Below are positions 54,901 through 64,000 of a DNA stretch of 64,000 nucleotides, piece by piece. Positions within the stretch are counted from its first letter, which is position 1; every line of letters starts with the position of its first letter. A program made the translations under genes and the position numbers. Origin of the DNA: Escarpia spicata (Eukaryota > Annelida > Polychaeta > Sabellida > Siboglinidae); contig OZ023213.1 in assembly GCA_963995525.1 (NCBI GenBank), forward strand, positions 18,363,965 to 18,427,964, given 5' to 3'. The notes below the pieces were generated by a model. That model worked only from the letters and a program-made list of their open reading frames with translations, ran no database searches and was not told where the DNA came from.

Positions 54901-57676
54901 TACTTCTTCGTTCCCATGTCCTGTGTGGAGGCATTTACATTTCCCAAAATTGAACAGCATTTGCCACTTTTCACAAGGGATAAATGTGTAACCTGCTGTG
55001 GAGTTGTGGTCTCAATCTCACACTTTGATGGGTGTGATGTGTTGAGTGCTATGGAGTAGTGGATAAAGGGTCGGACTCTCAGTCGAGAAATTCTGGGTTT
55101 GAATCCTCTTATCGCCGTTTCAAAACATTGGCAAGTTCACTTCACGTTGTTCCAGTTCATTCATCTGTATGAATGAGTACCTGGTTACTTACAGTGGTGT
55201 GTATTTGTGTACAAAAAATCTTCACGCGTTAATAAATAATTGTACCATGGCTGAATGCTTCCCAGAGATGCCAAGATGGTATTCGAATGAACAGTTCTGC
55301 CAGGGAGAGAAATATAAAATGTTCTCAGCTGTCCTACGGACTGGTACCGGGCTACAACTAAACTTACAGCTACATTTTGCAGGTGTACTTGCTGTCGAAG
55401 GAGGAGGGAGGCCGCCAGAAGCCCTACACCAACGCCTACCAGGCACAGTTGTTCTGTAAGACGTGGGACGCTCCGGCACAGATGACACTGCCGTCAGACA
55501 AAGACATGGTGATGCCTGGGGAGGACGCCTCCATCGAGTTTGTCATCATGAAGAACATGGTACGAATAAAACGGATTGTCTCGGAACGTTGATGTTCGAT
55601 ATAAGACTAAATTACTTTTGTTTGGGAGGAGGGGATCAGAAGCAGTTTTCTGGCATCAGACGTTGATATTTTATGCTTCTGACCGATACTGTTAATATAT
55701 TGATATCATCACATCAATGTCTACAAACTTTCATCTGGGGGTGGGGGGCTGAGGACAGATGAGAGTAATTTAATTTGATATCGGACATTGATGTTCTGAG
55801 ATGATCCCTAAGTGTGTTTTCATGTATGAATCACATTGCCCATTTATAGATCACATGTAACCAGCCACAACGAGGTGGGTATTAAGTCTCAAAATTGTGA
55901 AAGAGTATTGTACCATTTGGGATTCCATTGATTGTAAGCTTAAACAATGATATCTGGTATGTTCAAATATCTTCAGTAGTTTTTTTAATTATCAATCAAT
56001 CAATTTATTTCAAACATATCATACAATATATATATATATGCGTACAATATACAAAGTAAATTTAGACGTAAATAAAAGGGAAAGAAATATTGTTTGAAAA
56101 GGAGTAGATATGAAGTTTTAAACTTCTGAAAGTCTACCCCAAAATCGTCAAATAAATTTTAAACAGTATATGGCCATACTAAATTAGAAGTTATAACCAT
56201 ACATATACACACTAAAATGTACAGTTGTATATACTATACTTGCAACAGGGATATACCTCAATGTTAATTTACATAACATATTTGTTGAACAGCACATCGA
56301 TGTAGTGACGCTTAAATTTATGTTTTGGCATTATACTAGCAAACAATGTTACACCGAACACAGGTAGGGACATGGCCCTCATATCCCTACACATATTTTC
56401 TCTCATAAACTGATGTGTCCTACATAAGGTGTTTGATGGTGAGCTCTCTACCTGGTTCATCGTGGCTGGTCATATGTCACATTGACTGACAGTTACAATA
56501 TTGCTATATTTACATCCATCCATCCGCCCATGGAGCGGCAACCAGGGAGCATCAATTATCACCATTACAGTAGTTTGGTTTTAAATTTGTTCCCGCTGAC
56601 CATTGAATTTCTGGTGTCGCAAATGACCGTATTGCGTGTAGCCAATGATCGTATTGCGCGTAGCCAGTGATTGTATTCCGTGTAGCCAATGATCGTATTG
56701 CGCGTAGCCAGTGATCGTATTCCGTGTAGCCAATTATCGTATCGCGTGTAGCCAATGATCGTATCGCGTGTAGCCAATTATCGTATCGCGTGTAGCCAAT
56801 GATCGTATCGCGTGTAGCCAATGATAGTTTCCAGGAAAATTTAATGTAACACCACAGACAGAATGTCTCGTCGTTCAAACTGTCCACTGAAAAATAGCTA
56901 TCATTGTGGTTTTTTAAGTAGATCGCTAATTGGTAGATCAGAAATGAGTGGTTCAAGGAAGTGACTGAAAGTGGAAATACCGGAGATAGGCGAGTGGATG
57001 AGGCAGGATATACAATACAATGCATACAATACGAATTTATTGTCCAGTAATAATAGATACATCGGATAATTTTCTTGTGCTTGCTGAGCATAAAGAGAAT
57101 ACAAGGTATTGTTGGTAAACATAGTAAAACGTAGTGCATACATGAATTAAGTTTATAATAGTAATACAAACGTGAGAGTAGTTAGTGCATACTTTATATT
57201 TTAACGGTCATATAGTGGGAGAAGATGAGGGCAGAGATGCACTTTCACTGCCTCCAAATTAGCATATTAGAGTAAAATATTTGAATGGTAATTTTACAAA
57301 TGGTGAAATAGTGGCTTCACATCGGACCATCACAAGGCAGTAGTTATGTCCCACAGGTAACTGTGCAATTTCTCTTGGATTGGCCAAGAAATACAGCCGT
57401 GTAAAGGTATGGACAGGCAGAAAAAGTCGCATTCTGATTTTTATTTATAATTATTACATAATTATTGCATGTGTTAGGGATGGTCTCACAAATATGTCTT
57501 AATGTGATGTTGTGTAGGTGCTGGAGAAGGGAATGAGGTTCACAATGAGGGACGGACACAGCACGCTGGGCTACGGCGTCGTCACGGACCTCCTGCCCGA
57601 GACAGACCTCTCCAAGTACGAGGAACAACGCAAGAAGGAGAAGAAGGCGAAAAAGAAGGCCGAAGAGGGACAATAA
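36916..57676 (+). CDS. TUFM: Elongation factor Tu, mitochondrial (12 exons)
   Basis: GTPase that delivers aminoacyl-tRNA to the mitochondrial ribosome. Twelve coding exons joined by GT-AG introns total 1,419 nt, encoding 472 residues, close to the roughly 450 of animal TUFM. The N-terminus [14 protein letters not shown] is basic and hydrophobic, as for a mitochondrial targeting peptide. G1 is GHVDHGKT (exon 3), G2 ARGITIN and G3 DCPGH (exon 4), G4 NKAD (exon 6), G5 GSAL (exon 7). Domain 2 starts at [17 protein letters not shown] and domain 3 with [11 protein letters not shown]. The C-terminus has a Lys-rich tail. No coding lesion was found, and introns plus leader exclude bacterial contamination. 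The introns carry minisatellites, LINEs and MITEs. Confidence 0.97.
37870..38290. mobile_element. Foldback/MITE in TUFM intron 1
   Basis: 76-bp arms at 37894-37969 and 38202-38277 are reverse complements with only a few mismatches, and similarity extends inward to about 110 bp. The arms contain CTAACTTTGATACCTC. No coding sequence. Confidence 0.85.
38470..38513 (+). CDS. TUFM: TUFM exon 2
   Basis: 44 nt, acceptor TCATTTTAG, donor GTAAGTG. It encodes a Ser-rich leader segment ([14 protein letters not shown]). The phase fits exon 1 and exon 3. Confidence 0.75.
39522..39696 (+). CDS. TUFM: TUFM exon 3 with GTPase G1 motif
   Basis: 175 nt, acceptor AATTACAG, donor GTATTG. It contains [20 protein letters not shown]. 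An alternative upstream AG at 39495 would shift the frame into a stop, so 39522 is preferred. Confidence 0.9.
40150..40410 (+). mobile_element. hAT transposase C-terminal fragment (intron 3)
   Basis: The translation has [16 protein letters not shown], then in other frames NRTDQ and [19 protein letters not shown] segments. This resembles the dimerisation domain at the C-terminus of hAT transposases (hSSAxxERxFS). It is broken by frameshifts. Confidence 0.65.
40557..40735. mobile_element. Hairpin MITE in TUFM intron 3
   Basis: 37-bp arms (40557-40593 and 40699-40735), starting GCTGGTCTGATATATATATG, are complementary with a single mismatch, around a 105-bp loop. Noncoding. Confidence 0.88.
41029..44171. 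repeat. GTCAGTG-rich minisatellite filling intron 3
   Basis: There are two architectures. From 41341 to about 43200, short GTGTTGCCAGTGCTGTCAGT-type units form a 204-205 bp higher-order repeat (GTGCGGTTGG marker at 41541, 41746, 41951, 42155, 42360, 42565, 42769, 42973). From about 43310 to 44165, a strict 20-bp unit GTGTGATGTGTGTGCTGTCA repeats about 43 times. A non-repeat insert sits at about 41135-41340. The array runs into the exon 4 acceptor. Confidence 0.95.
44173..44339 (+). CDS. TUFM: TUFM exon 4 with G2 and G3
   Basis: 167 nt encoding [18 protein letters not shown] and [12 protein letters not shown]. The acceptor GTTGGCAG is the last unit of the intron 3 minisatellite. Donor GTACGAC. 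Confidence 0.95.
45290..47625 (+). mobile_element. Jockey-like LINE in TUFM intron 4
   Basis: Plus-strand RT blocks: [35 protein letters not shown], then [29 protein letters not shown] (motif A), [20 protein letters not shown] and [11 protein letters not shown] (YADD box), followed by [10 protein letters not shown] and [14 protein letters not shown]. Several stops and frameshifts. The 3' end is (AATA)n at 47602-47625. There is no 5' endonuclease domain, so the copy is 5'-truncated. The rest of intron 4 before it (44340-45290) shows nothing recognised. Confidence 0.9.
47971..48506. repeat. 30-bp minisatellite in intron 4
   Basis: Unit TGTGGCATTAGTGTCTGTAT plus GTTGGTGTTG, about 18 copies, nearly identical. 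Period 30 keeps all frames open, giving spurious Cys/Val- and His/Asn/Thr-rich ORFs. Confidence 0.96.
48523..48627 (+). CDS. TUFM: TUFM exon 5
   Basis: 105 nt encoding [20 protein letters not shown] through REHLLLAKQ. Acceptor TGTTTTCTAG lies about 17 bp after a 30-bp array. Donor GTCAGA. Confidence 0.95.
49225..49293 (+). CDS. TUFM: TUFM exon 6 with G4 (NKAD)
   Basis: 69 nt encoding [20 protein letters not shown] and LEL. Acceptor TGTTCCAG, donor GTAAGTA. Confidence 0.95.
49960..50052 (+). CDS. TUFM: TUFM exon 7 with G5
   Basis: 93 nt encoding [20 protein letters not shown] through [10 protein letters not shown]. Acceptor TCACCAG, donor GTAAGA. Confidence 0.95.
50506..50638 (+). CDS. TUFM: TUFM exon 8
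   Basis: 133 nt encoding the end of the G domain and the entry to domain 2 ([20 protein letters not shown]). Acceptor GATGCAG, donor GTGAGT. Confidence 0.95.
50971..51866. mobile_element. MITE copy in intron 8, split by piggyBac MITE
   Basis: The left end has ATATCAGACAAAATTACTT and the right end has AAGTAATTTTGTCTGATAT, its reverse complement. The same family occurs at 55573-55809 without the insert. The piggyBac-type element sits between its halves. Confidence 0.8.
51067..51738. mobile_element. piggyBac-type nonautonomous element, TTAA to TTAA
   Basis: TTAA followed by CCATTTCAGTAC (51071), with GTACTGAAATGG followed by TTAA (51735) at the other end: 664 bp plus duplicated TTAA. Near the left end TTCAGTACGACAGGCCGG is repeated (51077, 51119). 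A 71-codon frame inside has no recognisable domain. TTAA duplication and CC-initiated 12-bp inverted repeats fit piggyBac. Confidence 0.85.
51981..52085 (+). CDS. TUFM: TUFM exon 9
   Basis: 105 nt encoding [20 protein letters not shown] and the following strand. Acceptor TCCCGCAG, donor GTACTC. Confidence 0.95.
52272..53846. repeat. 33-bp minisatellite filling intron 9
   Basis: Unit TTTGTTTGACCTAACACTGT plus GTTGTGTTGTCAG, 33 bp with 30- and 26-bp variants, roughly 45 copies. A 321-bp higher-order block recurs (variant GTCAATTTGTTTG at 53127 and 53448). Units near the start read TTGTCAGGTGTGTTTGACC. The array ends in the exon 10 acceptor. Confidence 0.95.
53847..53998 (+). CDS. TUFM: TUFM exon 10
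   Basis: 152 nt encoding [20 protein letters not shown] and [14 protein letters not shown]. The acceptor TGTTGCCAG is continuous with the 33-bp array of intron 9. Donor GTGCGC. Confidence 0.95.
54155..54962 (-). mobile_element. CR1-like LINE 3' fragment (intron 10)
   Basis: Minus-strand translation: [35 protein letters not shown], then [20 protein letters not shown], and in the next frame [20 protein letters not shown] and [11 protein letters not shown]. These are the C-terminal blocks of CR1-type RTs. The 3' end is three copies of AACAAGATT (54158-54180 on plus). Confidence 0.88.
55035..55200 (+). mobile_element. tRNA-derived SINE (intron 10)
   Basis: A-box-like AGTGGATAAAGGGTCGGACT and B-box GGGTTTGAATCC (55094-55106 region) are followed by a non-tRNA body with TGAATGAGTACCTGGTTAC. 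It is too diverged in the acceptor and D arms to be a tRNA gene. Confidence 0.7.
55383..55559 (+). CDS. TUFM: TUFM exon 11
   Basis: 177 nt encoding domain 3 ([20 protein letters not shown] onward, [15 protein letters not shown]). Acceptor ATTTTGCAG, donor GTACGA. Confidence 0.95.
55573..55809. mobile_element. MITE copy in intron 11 (empty-site paralogue)
   Basis: Ends GGATTGTCTCGGAAC... and ...TTCTGAGATGATCCC form imperfect inverted repeats of about 40 bp. The interior contains ACTGTTAATATATTGATATC uninterrupted, where the intron 8 relative carries the piggyBac-type insert. Confidence 0.75.
56614..56828. repeat. 22-bp array with CCAAT (intron 11)
   Basis: Unit GTAGCCAATGATCGTATTGC plus GC or GT, about 9-10 copies with few substitutions. 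The rest of intron 11 (55810-56610, 56830-57517) shows no recognised feature. Confidence 0.93.
57518..57676 (+). CDS. TUFM: TUFM exon 12 and stop
   Basis: 159 nt encoding [20 protein letters not shown] and a Lys/Glu-rich tail, TAA at 57674-57676. Acceptor TTGTGTAG. Confidence 0.95.
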   Translation: MLEKGMRFTMRDGHSTLGYGVVTDLLPETDLSKYEEQRKKEKKAKKKAEEGQ

Positions 57677-57677
57677 A
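57672..57677 (+). terminator. AATAAA overlapping the TUFM stop codon
   Basis: The stop TAA is inside AATAAA. A second AATAAA at 57805-57810 is the more likely polyadenylation signal, since it would leave a normal 3' UTR. Confidence 0.5.
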
Positions 57678-57809
57678 CACACAACATAGTCACACATCAA
57701 CATGTTGGAAGCTGACGACAGACTTAGGTGTGGTCTCACAAGTTCGCAAAGTGTCAAAATATGTTAAGCGTTGCACATAGGTCGTCACCACGTATTGCAT
57801 GGAAAATAA

Positions 57810-59837
57810 ATTGATACAGTGGCGACACCTAGTGTAAAACAAGCTAAAACAAATTGATACAGTAGCGCCACCTAGTGCGTGAAACATTATGTTGATGCAA
57901 ATTTATAATTTTGAATCAAAACCTCAAGTCGCACATCGAGTATTGGAGAGAGTGGAGTGGTATGTATCAATGGTAAATGTTATTTTGGGACTTTACAAAC
58001 TTGCTGAACTGGGAAACTTGGAGAATGGACACTTGCAGTAATTGTGTGATTTAAGTTATACAGATCAGTTGGCAAATAGACTACACAGACTGTGGAATGA
58101 ACAAATATTTAAGTTGTCTGTAGTATCTGTGTTGTCATACAATGGTGACCCTTTGTTGGCACTGAATCCTAACCCACATGGTTGTTAATAGATGTAGTAT
58201 GGCCACTTGTACAGAGCTTGATCAAGATGTGGATCAATTGTAGAGCATCTACAGGGAATGTTTGTTAAATGAACTGCAGTTTATTAGCTGGTTCGCTTCT
58301 AAACTTGATACAGAGTTAACACTACTTCTAGATTGGAGCCGACAGCTTCGTAGTTTACTCGGAATACACGACATGCTAAATGTTGCTAATTTGCTTGTCA
58401 TAATACTCCATGCAAAATGTCTATTAAAACAGATTGTGGATATGCAGTGAACTTGGTGGATATCATATACTTTCTTAAGGACCAGCCACAGTGCTCTAGC
58501 TTTCATTTTGCTACGCAGTTCTCTCAGGCGTATGTGTGTGGGTGTATCATGACATTTTCCTCGTATACCTTTTGCATCTTGGACTCCACAGACTTTCTGA
58601 TATTAATCTACGACCTTTTGGAAGAAAAGTAAGATCTTTATGTTTGTGTAATTCCGAATTTGCTAAAGTTTCTCATTGGTTTTAGAGTTTATATCATATG
58701 TTAAATAGACGTAAATCAGTTCTTTATCATATTATACATACATTAACTGTTTCAAATTTACCTGATATCAAATGTTATTTACTAATACTTCAACAAACCA
58801 TCTATATGTATGAAGCACTATCCAGAGGATTGGCATTTTTGCTAGTTGTAATCAGGGGTGGATCCAATTATGTACTTGTATTTGTAATTTATTACAAACA
58901 AATGCTGTAATTGATTCTGGTTTAGAAAATATCTTGTAATTGATTTTTGTTTATATACTGAAACACAGTTACAATCAATTACAGTTTTCTGACACCACAC
59001 TCTATCTAAAAAGAAACTATTAAGAAACATCTTTGCTGTCCCCTAGATTGTTTTCAATCTACAAAATAGTAAACCATACAAAATAACCAATGCCTAAGTT
59101 AGGATCCCAATGTGTAATTTACCTAATAGTGCTAATTAATAAAGAGGCCATGTAGCTGCAGTGTCCAAGTCTACTGTTTGCTCAGAGGGTGGATTAGCAC
59201 CTGTCATTGTTCAAGTGTCAATATCCCCTTTGTTCTTTAGCTACTCTGAAAGGTGCTACTGCAAGCTGGCTAAACTGATCTAGAGACTGTCTGAATAATA
59301 GTACTTCCTCAGAAGAAGATTCTAGCAGTTCTTAGCAGTTAGCAAGGTCTCTTAATGAGAGCAACAAAGGCATTTGATTATGGATTTCCTGGCCTGTTGA
59401 ATTGCTTGCAACTGTGGTTATTCACTAGAGATTTTGTGACTGGGAAAGTATGCCCCTTGAAGTGCAATCTTTGTGGCTTTAATGTCATCAACGTGCAAAA
59501 ACGTTATATTGTTATCTTTGTGCCCCATTTATTCATTTCAATTCCAGTTTAATTTGTTTTTGTGATTTTTATCAATTTCATTCAAATTAAGACCATTTGT
59601 TTTTCAATTAACTCTACTTCATGATTGACCCGTTCAACCCTACATACAGTGCCCGTGCATGTCATTTCACTGATAAACTTTTTGGTAGATCCCATTAATG
59701 CATCTGTAATTAAAAAGTTAGTGATGTAATTGTTGATTTGATTTTGTGTAATTGGACCCAGCCCTGGTTGTAATAAATATTTAAGGGCGACTATGTGAGG
59801 ATGTAGGGTCCTAAATGTTGGTGGGAGGTGGTGAGGA
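57810..59837. other. Intergenic, nothing recognised
   Basis: AT-rich sequence after TUFM. Short frames show no domain. A GATACAGT(G/A)GCGCCACCTAGTG phrase recurs at about 57813 and 57856. I cannot support a gene here. Confidence 0.5.
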
Positions 59838-62803
59838 GGTATGGTGACAGCGGATGCAAGGAACATCAGCTCAGTTGGAGAACTTTATGGTGATAGTAGA
59901 TGCAAGGAACATCAGCTCAGTTGGAGAACTACGGTGACAGCGGATGCAAGGAATATCAGCTCAGTTGGAGAACTTTATGGTGACAGCGGATGTAAGGAAC
60001 ATCAGCTCAGTTGGAGAACTTTATGGTGACAGCGGATGCAAAGAACATCAGCTCAGTTGGAGAACTTTATGGTGATAGTGGATGTAAGGAACATCAGCTC
60101 AGTTGGAGAACTTTATGGTGACAGCGGATGCAAGGAACATCAGCTAAGTTGGAGAACTTTATGGTGACAGCGGATGTAAGGAACATCAGGTCAGTTGGAG
60201 AACTTTATGGTGACAGTGGATGCAAGGAACATCAGCTCAGTTGGAGAGCTTTATGGTGACAGCGGATGCAGGGAACATCAGCTCAGTTGGAGAACTTTAT
60301 GGTGACAGCAGATGTAAGGAAGATCAGCTCAGTTGGAGAACTTTATGGTGATAGTAGATGCAAGGAACATCAGCTCAGTTGGAAAACTACGGTGACAGTG
60401 GATGTAAGGAACATCAGCTCAGTTGGAGAACTTTATGGTGACAGTGGATGTAAGGAACATCAGCTCAGTTGGAGAACTTTATCGTGACAGTGGATGCAAG
60501 GAACATCAGCTTAGTTGGAGAACTTTATGGTGACAGTGGATATAAGGAACATCAGCTCAGTTGGAGAACTTTATGGTGACAGTGGATGTAAGGAACACCA
60601 GCTCAATTGGAGAACTTTACGTTGACAGTGGATGTAAGGAACATCAACTCAATTGGGAGAACTTTATGGTGACAGTGGATGTAAGGAACATCAGCTCAGT
60701 TGGAGAACTTTATGGTGACAGTGGATGTAAGAAACATCAGCTCAGTTGGAGAACTTTATGGTGACAGTGGATGCAATGAACATCTGCTCAGTTGGAGAAC
60801 TTTATGGTGACAGTGAATGTAAGGAACATCAGCTCAGTTGGAGAACTTTATGGTGACAATGGATGCAAGGAACATCAGCTCAGTTGGAGAACTTTATGGT
60901 GACAGTGGATGTAAGGAACATCAGCTCAGTTGGAGAACTTTATGGTGACAGTGGATGTAAGGAACATCAGCTCAGTTGGAGAACTTTATGGTGACAGTGG
61001 ATGTAAGGAACATCAGTTCAGTTGGGGAACTTTATGGTGATAGTGCATGTAAGGAACATCAGCTCAGTTGGAGAACTTTATGGTGATAGTAGATGCAAGG
61101 AACATCAGCTCAGTTGGAGAACTACGGTGACAGCGGATGCAAGGAATATCAGCTCAGTTGGAGAACTTTATGGTGACAGCGGATGTAAGGAACATCAGCT
61201 CAGTTGGAGAACTTTATGGTGACAGCGGATGCAAAGAACATCAGCTCAGTTGGAGAACTTTATGGTGATAGTGGATGTAAGGAACATCAGCTCAGTTGGA
61301 GAACTTTATGGTGACAGCGGATGCAAGGAACATCTGCTCAGTTGGAGAACTTTATGGTGACAGTGAATGTAAGGAACATCAGCTCAGTTGGAGAACTTTA
61401 TGGTGACAATGGATGCAAGGAACATCAGCTCAGTTGGAGAACTTTATGGTGACAGTGGATGTAAGGAACATCAGCTCAGTTGGAGAACTTTATGGTGACA
61501 GTGGATGTAAGGAACATCAGCTCAGTTGGAGAACTTTATGGTGACAGTGGATGTAAGGAACATCAGTTCAGTTGGGGAACTTTATGGTGATAGTGGATGT
61601 AAGGAACATCAGCTCAGTTGGAGAACTTTATGGTGATAGTAGATGCAAGGAACATCAGCTCAGTTGGAGAACTACGGTGACAGCAGATGCAAGGAATATC
61701 AGCTCAGTTGGAGAACTTTATGGTGACAGCGGATGTAAGGAACATCAGCTCAGTTGGAGAACTTTATGGTGACAGCGGATGCAAAGAACATCAGCTCAGT
61801 TGGAGAACTTTATGGTGATAGTGGATGTAAGGAACATCAGCTCAGTTGGAGAACTTTATGGTGACAGCGGATGCAAGGAACATCAGCTAAGTTGGAGAAC
61901 TTTATGGTGACAGCGGATGCAAGGAACATCAGCTCAGTTGGAGAGCTTTATGGTGACAGCGGATGCAGGGAACATCAGCTCAGTTGGAGAACTTTATGGT
62001 GACAGCGGATGTAAGGAACATCAGCTCAGTTGGAGAACTTTATGGTGATAGTAGATGCAAGGAACATCAGCTCAGTTGGAGAACTACGGTGACAGTGGAT
62101 GTAAGGAACATCAGCTCAGTTGGAGAACTTTATGGTGACAGTGGATGTAAGGAACACCAGCTCAATTGGAGAACTTTACGTTGACAGTGGATGTAAGGAA
62201 CATCAACTCAGTTGGAGAACTTTATGGTGACAGTGGATGTAAGGAACATCAGCTCAGTTGGAGAATTTTATGGTGACAGTGGATGTAAGAAACATCAGCT
62301 CAGTTGGAGAACTTTATGGTGACAGTGGATGCAATGAACATCTGCTCAGTTGGAGAACTTTATGGTGACAGTGAATGTAAGGAACATCAGCTCAGTTGGA
62401 GAACTTTATGGTGACAATGGATGCAAGGAACATCAGCTCAGTTGGAGAACTATATGGTGACAGTGGATGTAAGGAACATCAGCTCAGTTGGAGAACTTTA
62501 TGGTGACAGTGGATGTAAGGAACATCAGCTCAGTTGGAGAACTTTATGGTGACAGTGGATGTAAGGAACATCAGTTCAGTTGGGGAACTTTATGGTGATA
62601 GTGGATGTAAGGAACATCAGCTCAGTTGGAGAACTTTATGGTGACAATGGATGCAAGGAACATCAGCTCAGTTGGAGAACTTTATGGTGACATTGGATGC
62701 AAGGAACATCAGCTCAGTTGGAGAACTTTATGGTGACAGTGGATGTAAGGAACATCAGCTCAGTTGGAGAACTTTATGGTGACAGTGGATGTAAGGAACA
62801 TCA
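59838..62803. repeat. 46-bp minisatellite, about 64 copies
   Basis: Unit ATGGTGACAGTGGATGTAAG plus GAACATCAGCTCAGTTGGAG plus AACTTT, 46 bp, with occasional 44-bp units (AACTACGGTG). A block of about 550 bp (12 units) is duplicated: GATAGTAGATGCAAGG at 61085 and 61635, and CATCAGTTCAGTTGGGG at 61011 and 61561, with a further marker copy at 62569. Unit length is not a multiple of 3, so all open frames here are chance. Confidence 0.96.
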
Positions 62804-62910
62804 TTTATGAATCCATAGATTAAAAAACAATAGACAATATGAGTAAAAATACCTTATTTCTCAAAACTTTATATTTTTTCAATTATAACAAAAGTTATGG
62901 ACACCAGAGT

Positions 62911-63612
62911 GATGAGTGGAGCAGACATTGCGAGTGACCACCAGTTAGTGATGAGTGGAGCAGACATTGCGAGTGACCACCAGTCAGTGATGAGTGGAGC
63001 AGACACTGCGAGTGACCACCAGACAGTGATGAGTGGAGCAGACATTGCGATTGACCACCAGACAGTGATGAGTGGAGCAGACATTGCGAGTGACCACCAG
63101 TCAATGATGAGTGGAGCAGACATTGCGAGTGACCACCAGTCAGTGGTGAGTGGAGCAGACACTGCGAGTGACCACCAGACAGTGATGAGTGGAGCAGACA
63201 CTGCGAGTGACCACCAGTCAGTGATGAGTGGAGCAGACATTGCGAGTGACCACCAGTCAGCGATGAGTGGAGCAGTCATTGCGAGTGACCACCAGAGTGA
63301 TGAGTGGAGCAGACATTGCGAGTGACCACCAGTCGGTGATGAGTGGAGCAGACATTGCGAGTGACCACCAGTCAGTGATGAGTGGAGCAGACATTGCGAG
63401 TGACCACCAGTCGGTGATGAGTGGAGCAGACATTGCGAATGACCACAAGTCAGTGATGAGTGGAGCAGACATTGCGAGTGACCACCAGTCAGTGATGAGT
63501 GGAGCAGACATTGCGAGTGACCACCAGTCAGTGATGAGTGGAACAGATATTGCGAGTGACCACCAGTCAGTGATGAGTGGAGCAGACATTGCGAGTGACC
63601 ACCAGTTAGTGC
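62911..63612 (+). repeat. 39-bp in-frame minisatellite encoding an SDH motif
   Basis: Unit GTGATGAGTGGAGCAGACAT plus TGCGAGTGACCACCAGTCA, 39 bp, about 18 copies in two sub-blocks joined at about 63295 by a 2-base difference. On plus it encodes VMSGADIASDHQS per unit. The string GAD..SDH matches the C-terminal end of LINE AP endonuclease domains, and the array is followed immediately by the RTE endonuclease-RT linker. Confidence 0.9.
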
Positions 63613-64000
63613 GCTGAAAGATCAGGCTGAAGCTAAAGTGGACACAAAAGACCAGTGAGAACAGAAAGAAATTTGACACAATCAAGCTGCAACAACCTAT
63701 CATAAAAATGCAATTCTCGTTGAAGCTACAGAACAGATATGATGTAGAGAAAGCAGCCAGGAATGGAAGGATGAAAGAGGTCTACAACATCACAAAGACA
63801 CGACAAACACAAGACCGCGAATGCAGTAAAAGACAAATCTGGAAGCCTAATAACTGAAGGACCAGCCAGACGGGTGAGATGGAAGGAACATTTTGAAGAA
63901 GTTCTTAATAGACCTATGCCCGATGACCCCACGACAGATATTGAATTAGATCCGATCATAGATGAAATCAGCACAGACTCTGTAACAAAAACAGAGATTA
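63613..64000 (+). mobile_element. RTE-type LINE, linker and start of RT, runs off window
   Basis: The translation has RKKFDTIKLQQPIIKMQFSL and LQNRYD, then KEVYNITKTRQ. After a frameshift near 63818 come GPARRVRWKEHFEEVLNRPM and a segment ending VTKTEI. These are the conserved linker and first RT blocks of RTE elements (RW.EHF..VLNRP). Only the SDH-encoding array lies upstream, so the copy is 5'-truncated or its 5' end was rearranged. The window ends inside RT. Confidence 0.85.

Noticed and set aside
55035..55110. Functional tRNA gene
   Set aside because: B-box present but the arms do not pair convincingly and a SINE-type body follows.
56269..56460. Minus-strand 63-codon frame as LINE RT tail
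   Set aside because: Faint resemblance only; no conserved block that I can name.
39522..57676. EF-Tu as bacterial contamination or endosymbiont gene
   Set aside because: Twelve exons with GT-AG introns and compatible phases plus a leader peptide show a nuclear gene for a mitochondrial protein.
59838..63612. CRISPR-like array
   Set aside because: Units are contiguous with no unique spacers and the genome is metazoan.

Overview
This is a eukaryotic, metazoan window, probably from a bilaterian marine invertebrate (my inference). It shows GT-AG introns, a spliced nuclear gene for mitochondrial elongation factor Tu, Polinton/Maverick, Ty3/Gypsy, RTE, CR1, Jockey-like, hAT and piggyBac-type elements, a tRNA-derived SINE, long minisatellites and a 200-N scaffold gap at 33290-33489. 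I see no prokaryotic gene and no CRISPR array.

Layout. 1-3.8 kb: intergenic DNA with LINE tails, a microsatellite, a perfect palindrome and short nonautonomous repeats. 3.86-19.4 kb: a decayed Polinton on the minus strand. In transcription order it carries DNA polymerase B with four small 5' exons (two encode zinc fingers), a packaging ATPase lacking its middle, a small basic protein, a conserved unknown protein, a chromodomain integrase, a small membrane protein and a truncated capsid-type protein. Four of these genes share a TATA-30 bp-initiator core promoter with the start codon only 8-11 nt downstream. A structurally complete 4,884-bp Ty3/Gypsy element (159-bp LTRs, TSD GGTAG, tRNA-Leu-type primer site) sits inside the Polinton integrase gene. 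20.2-29.2 kb: a second, 5'-truncated Gypsy-like element on the plus strand. Between its pol remnant and its polypurine tract plus 3' LTR lie a zinc-finger ORF and a TatD-family nuclease. The nuclease is interrupted in its coding sequence by exactly 54 copies of a 59-bp unit. 29.2-36 kb: RTE, a third Gypsy with its protease-RT-RNase H region deleted, the gap, microsatellites and a Jockey/CR1-like LINE.

36.9-57.7 kb: the only clearly intact host gene, mitochondrial EF-Tu (TUFM), with 12 coding exons on the plus strand. Exon lengths sum to 1,419 nt, giving 472 residues with all phases compatible. Three introns (3, 4 and 9) hold tandem arrays that end within 0-20 bp of the 3' splice site. Intron 8 holds a piggyBac-type MITE whose empty site is preserved in a related repeat in intron 11. 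57.7-64 kb: no recognised gene, then a 46-bp minisatellite (about 3 kb) and a 39-bp minisatellite. The 39-bp array appears to be an in-frame expansion of the SDH endonuclease motif of the RTE-type LINE that follows it to the window end.

The host gene and the elements do not form one pathway. The coherent systems are the Polinton gene set with its shared promoter architecture, and the retroelement with its zinc-finger/TatD module in the usual env position, which is the best candidate for something undescribed.
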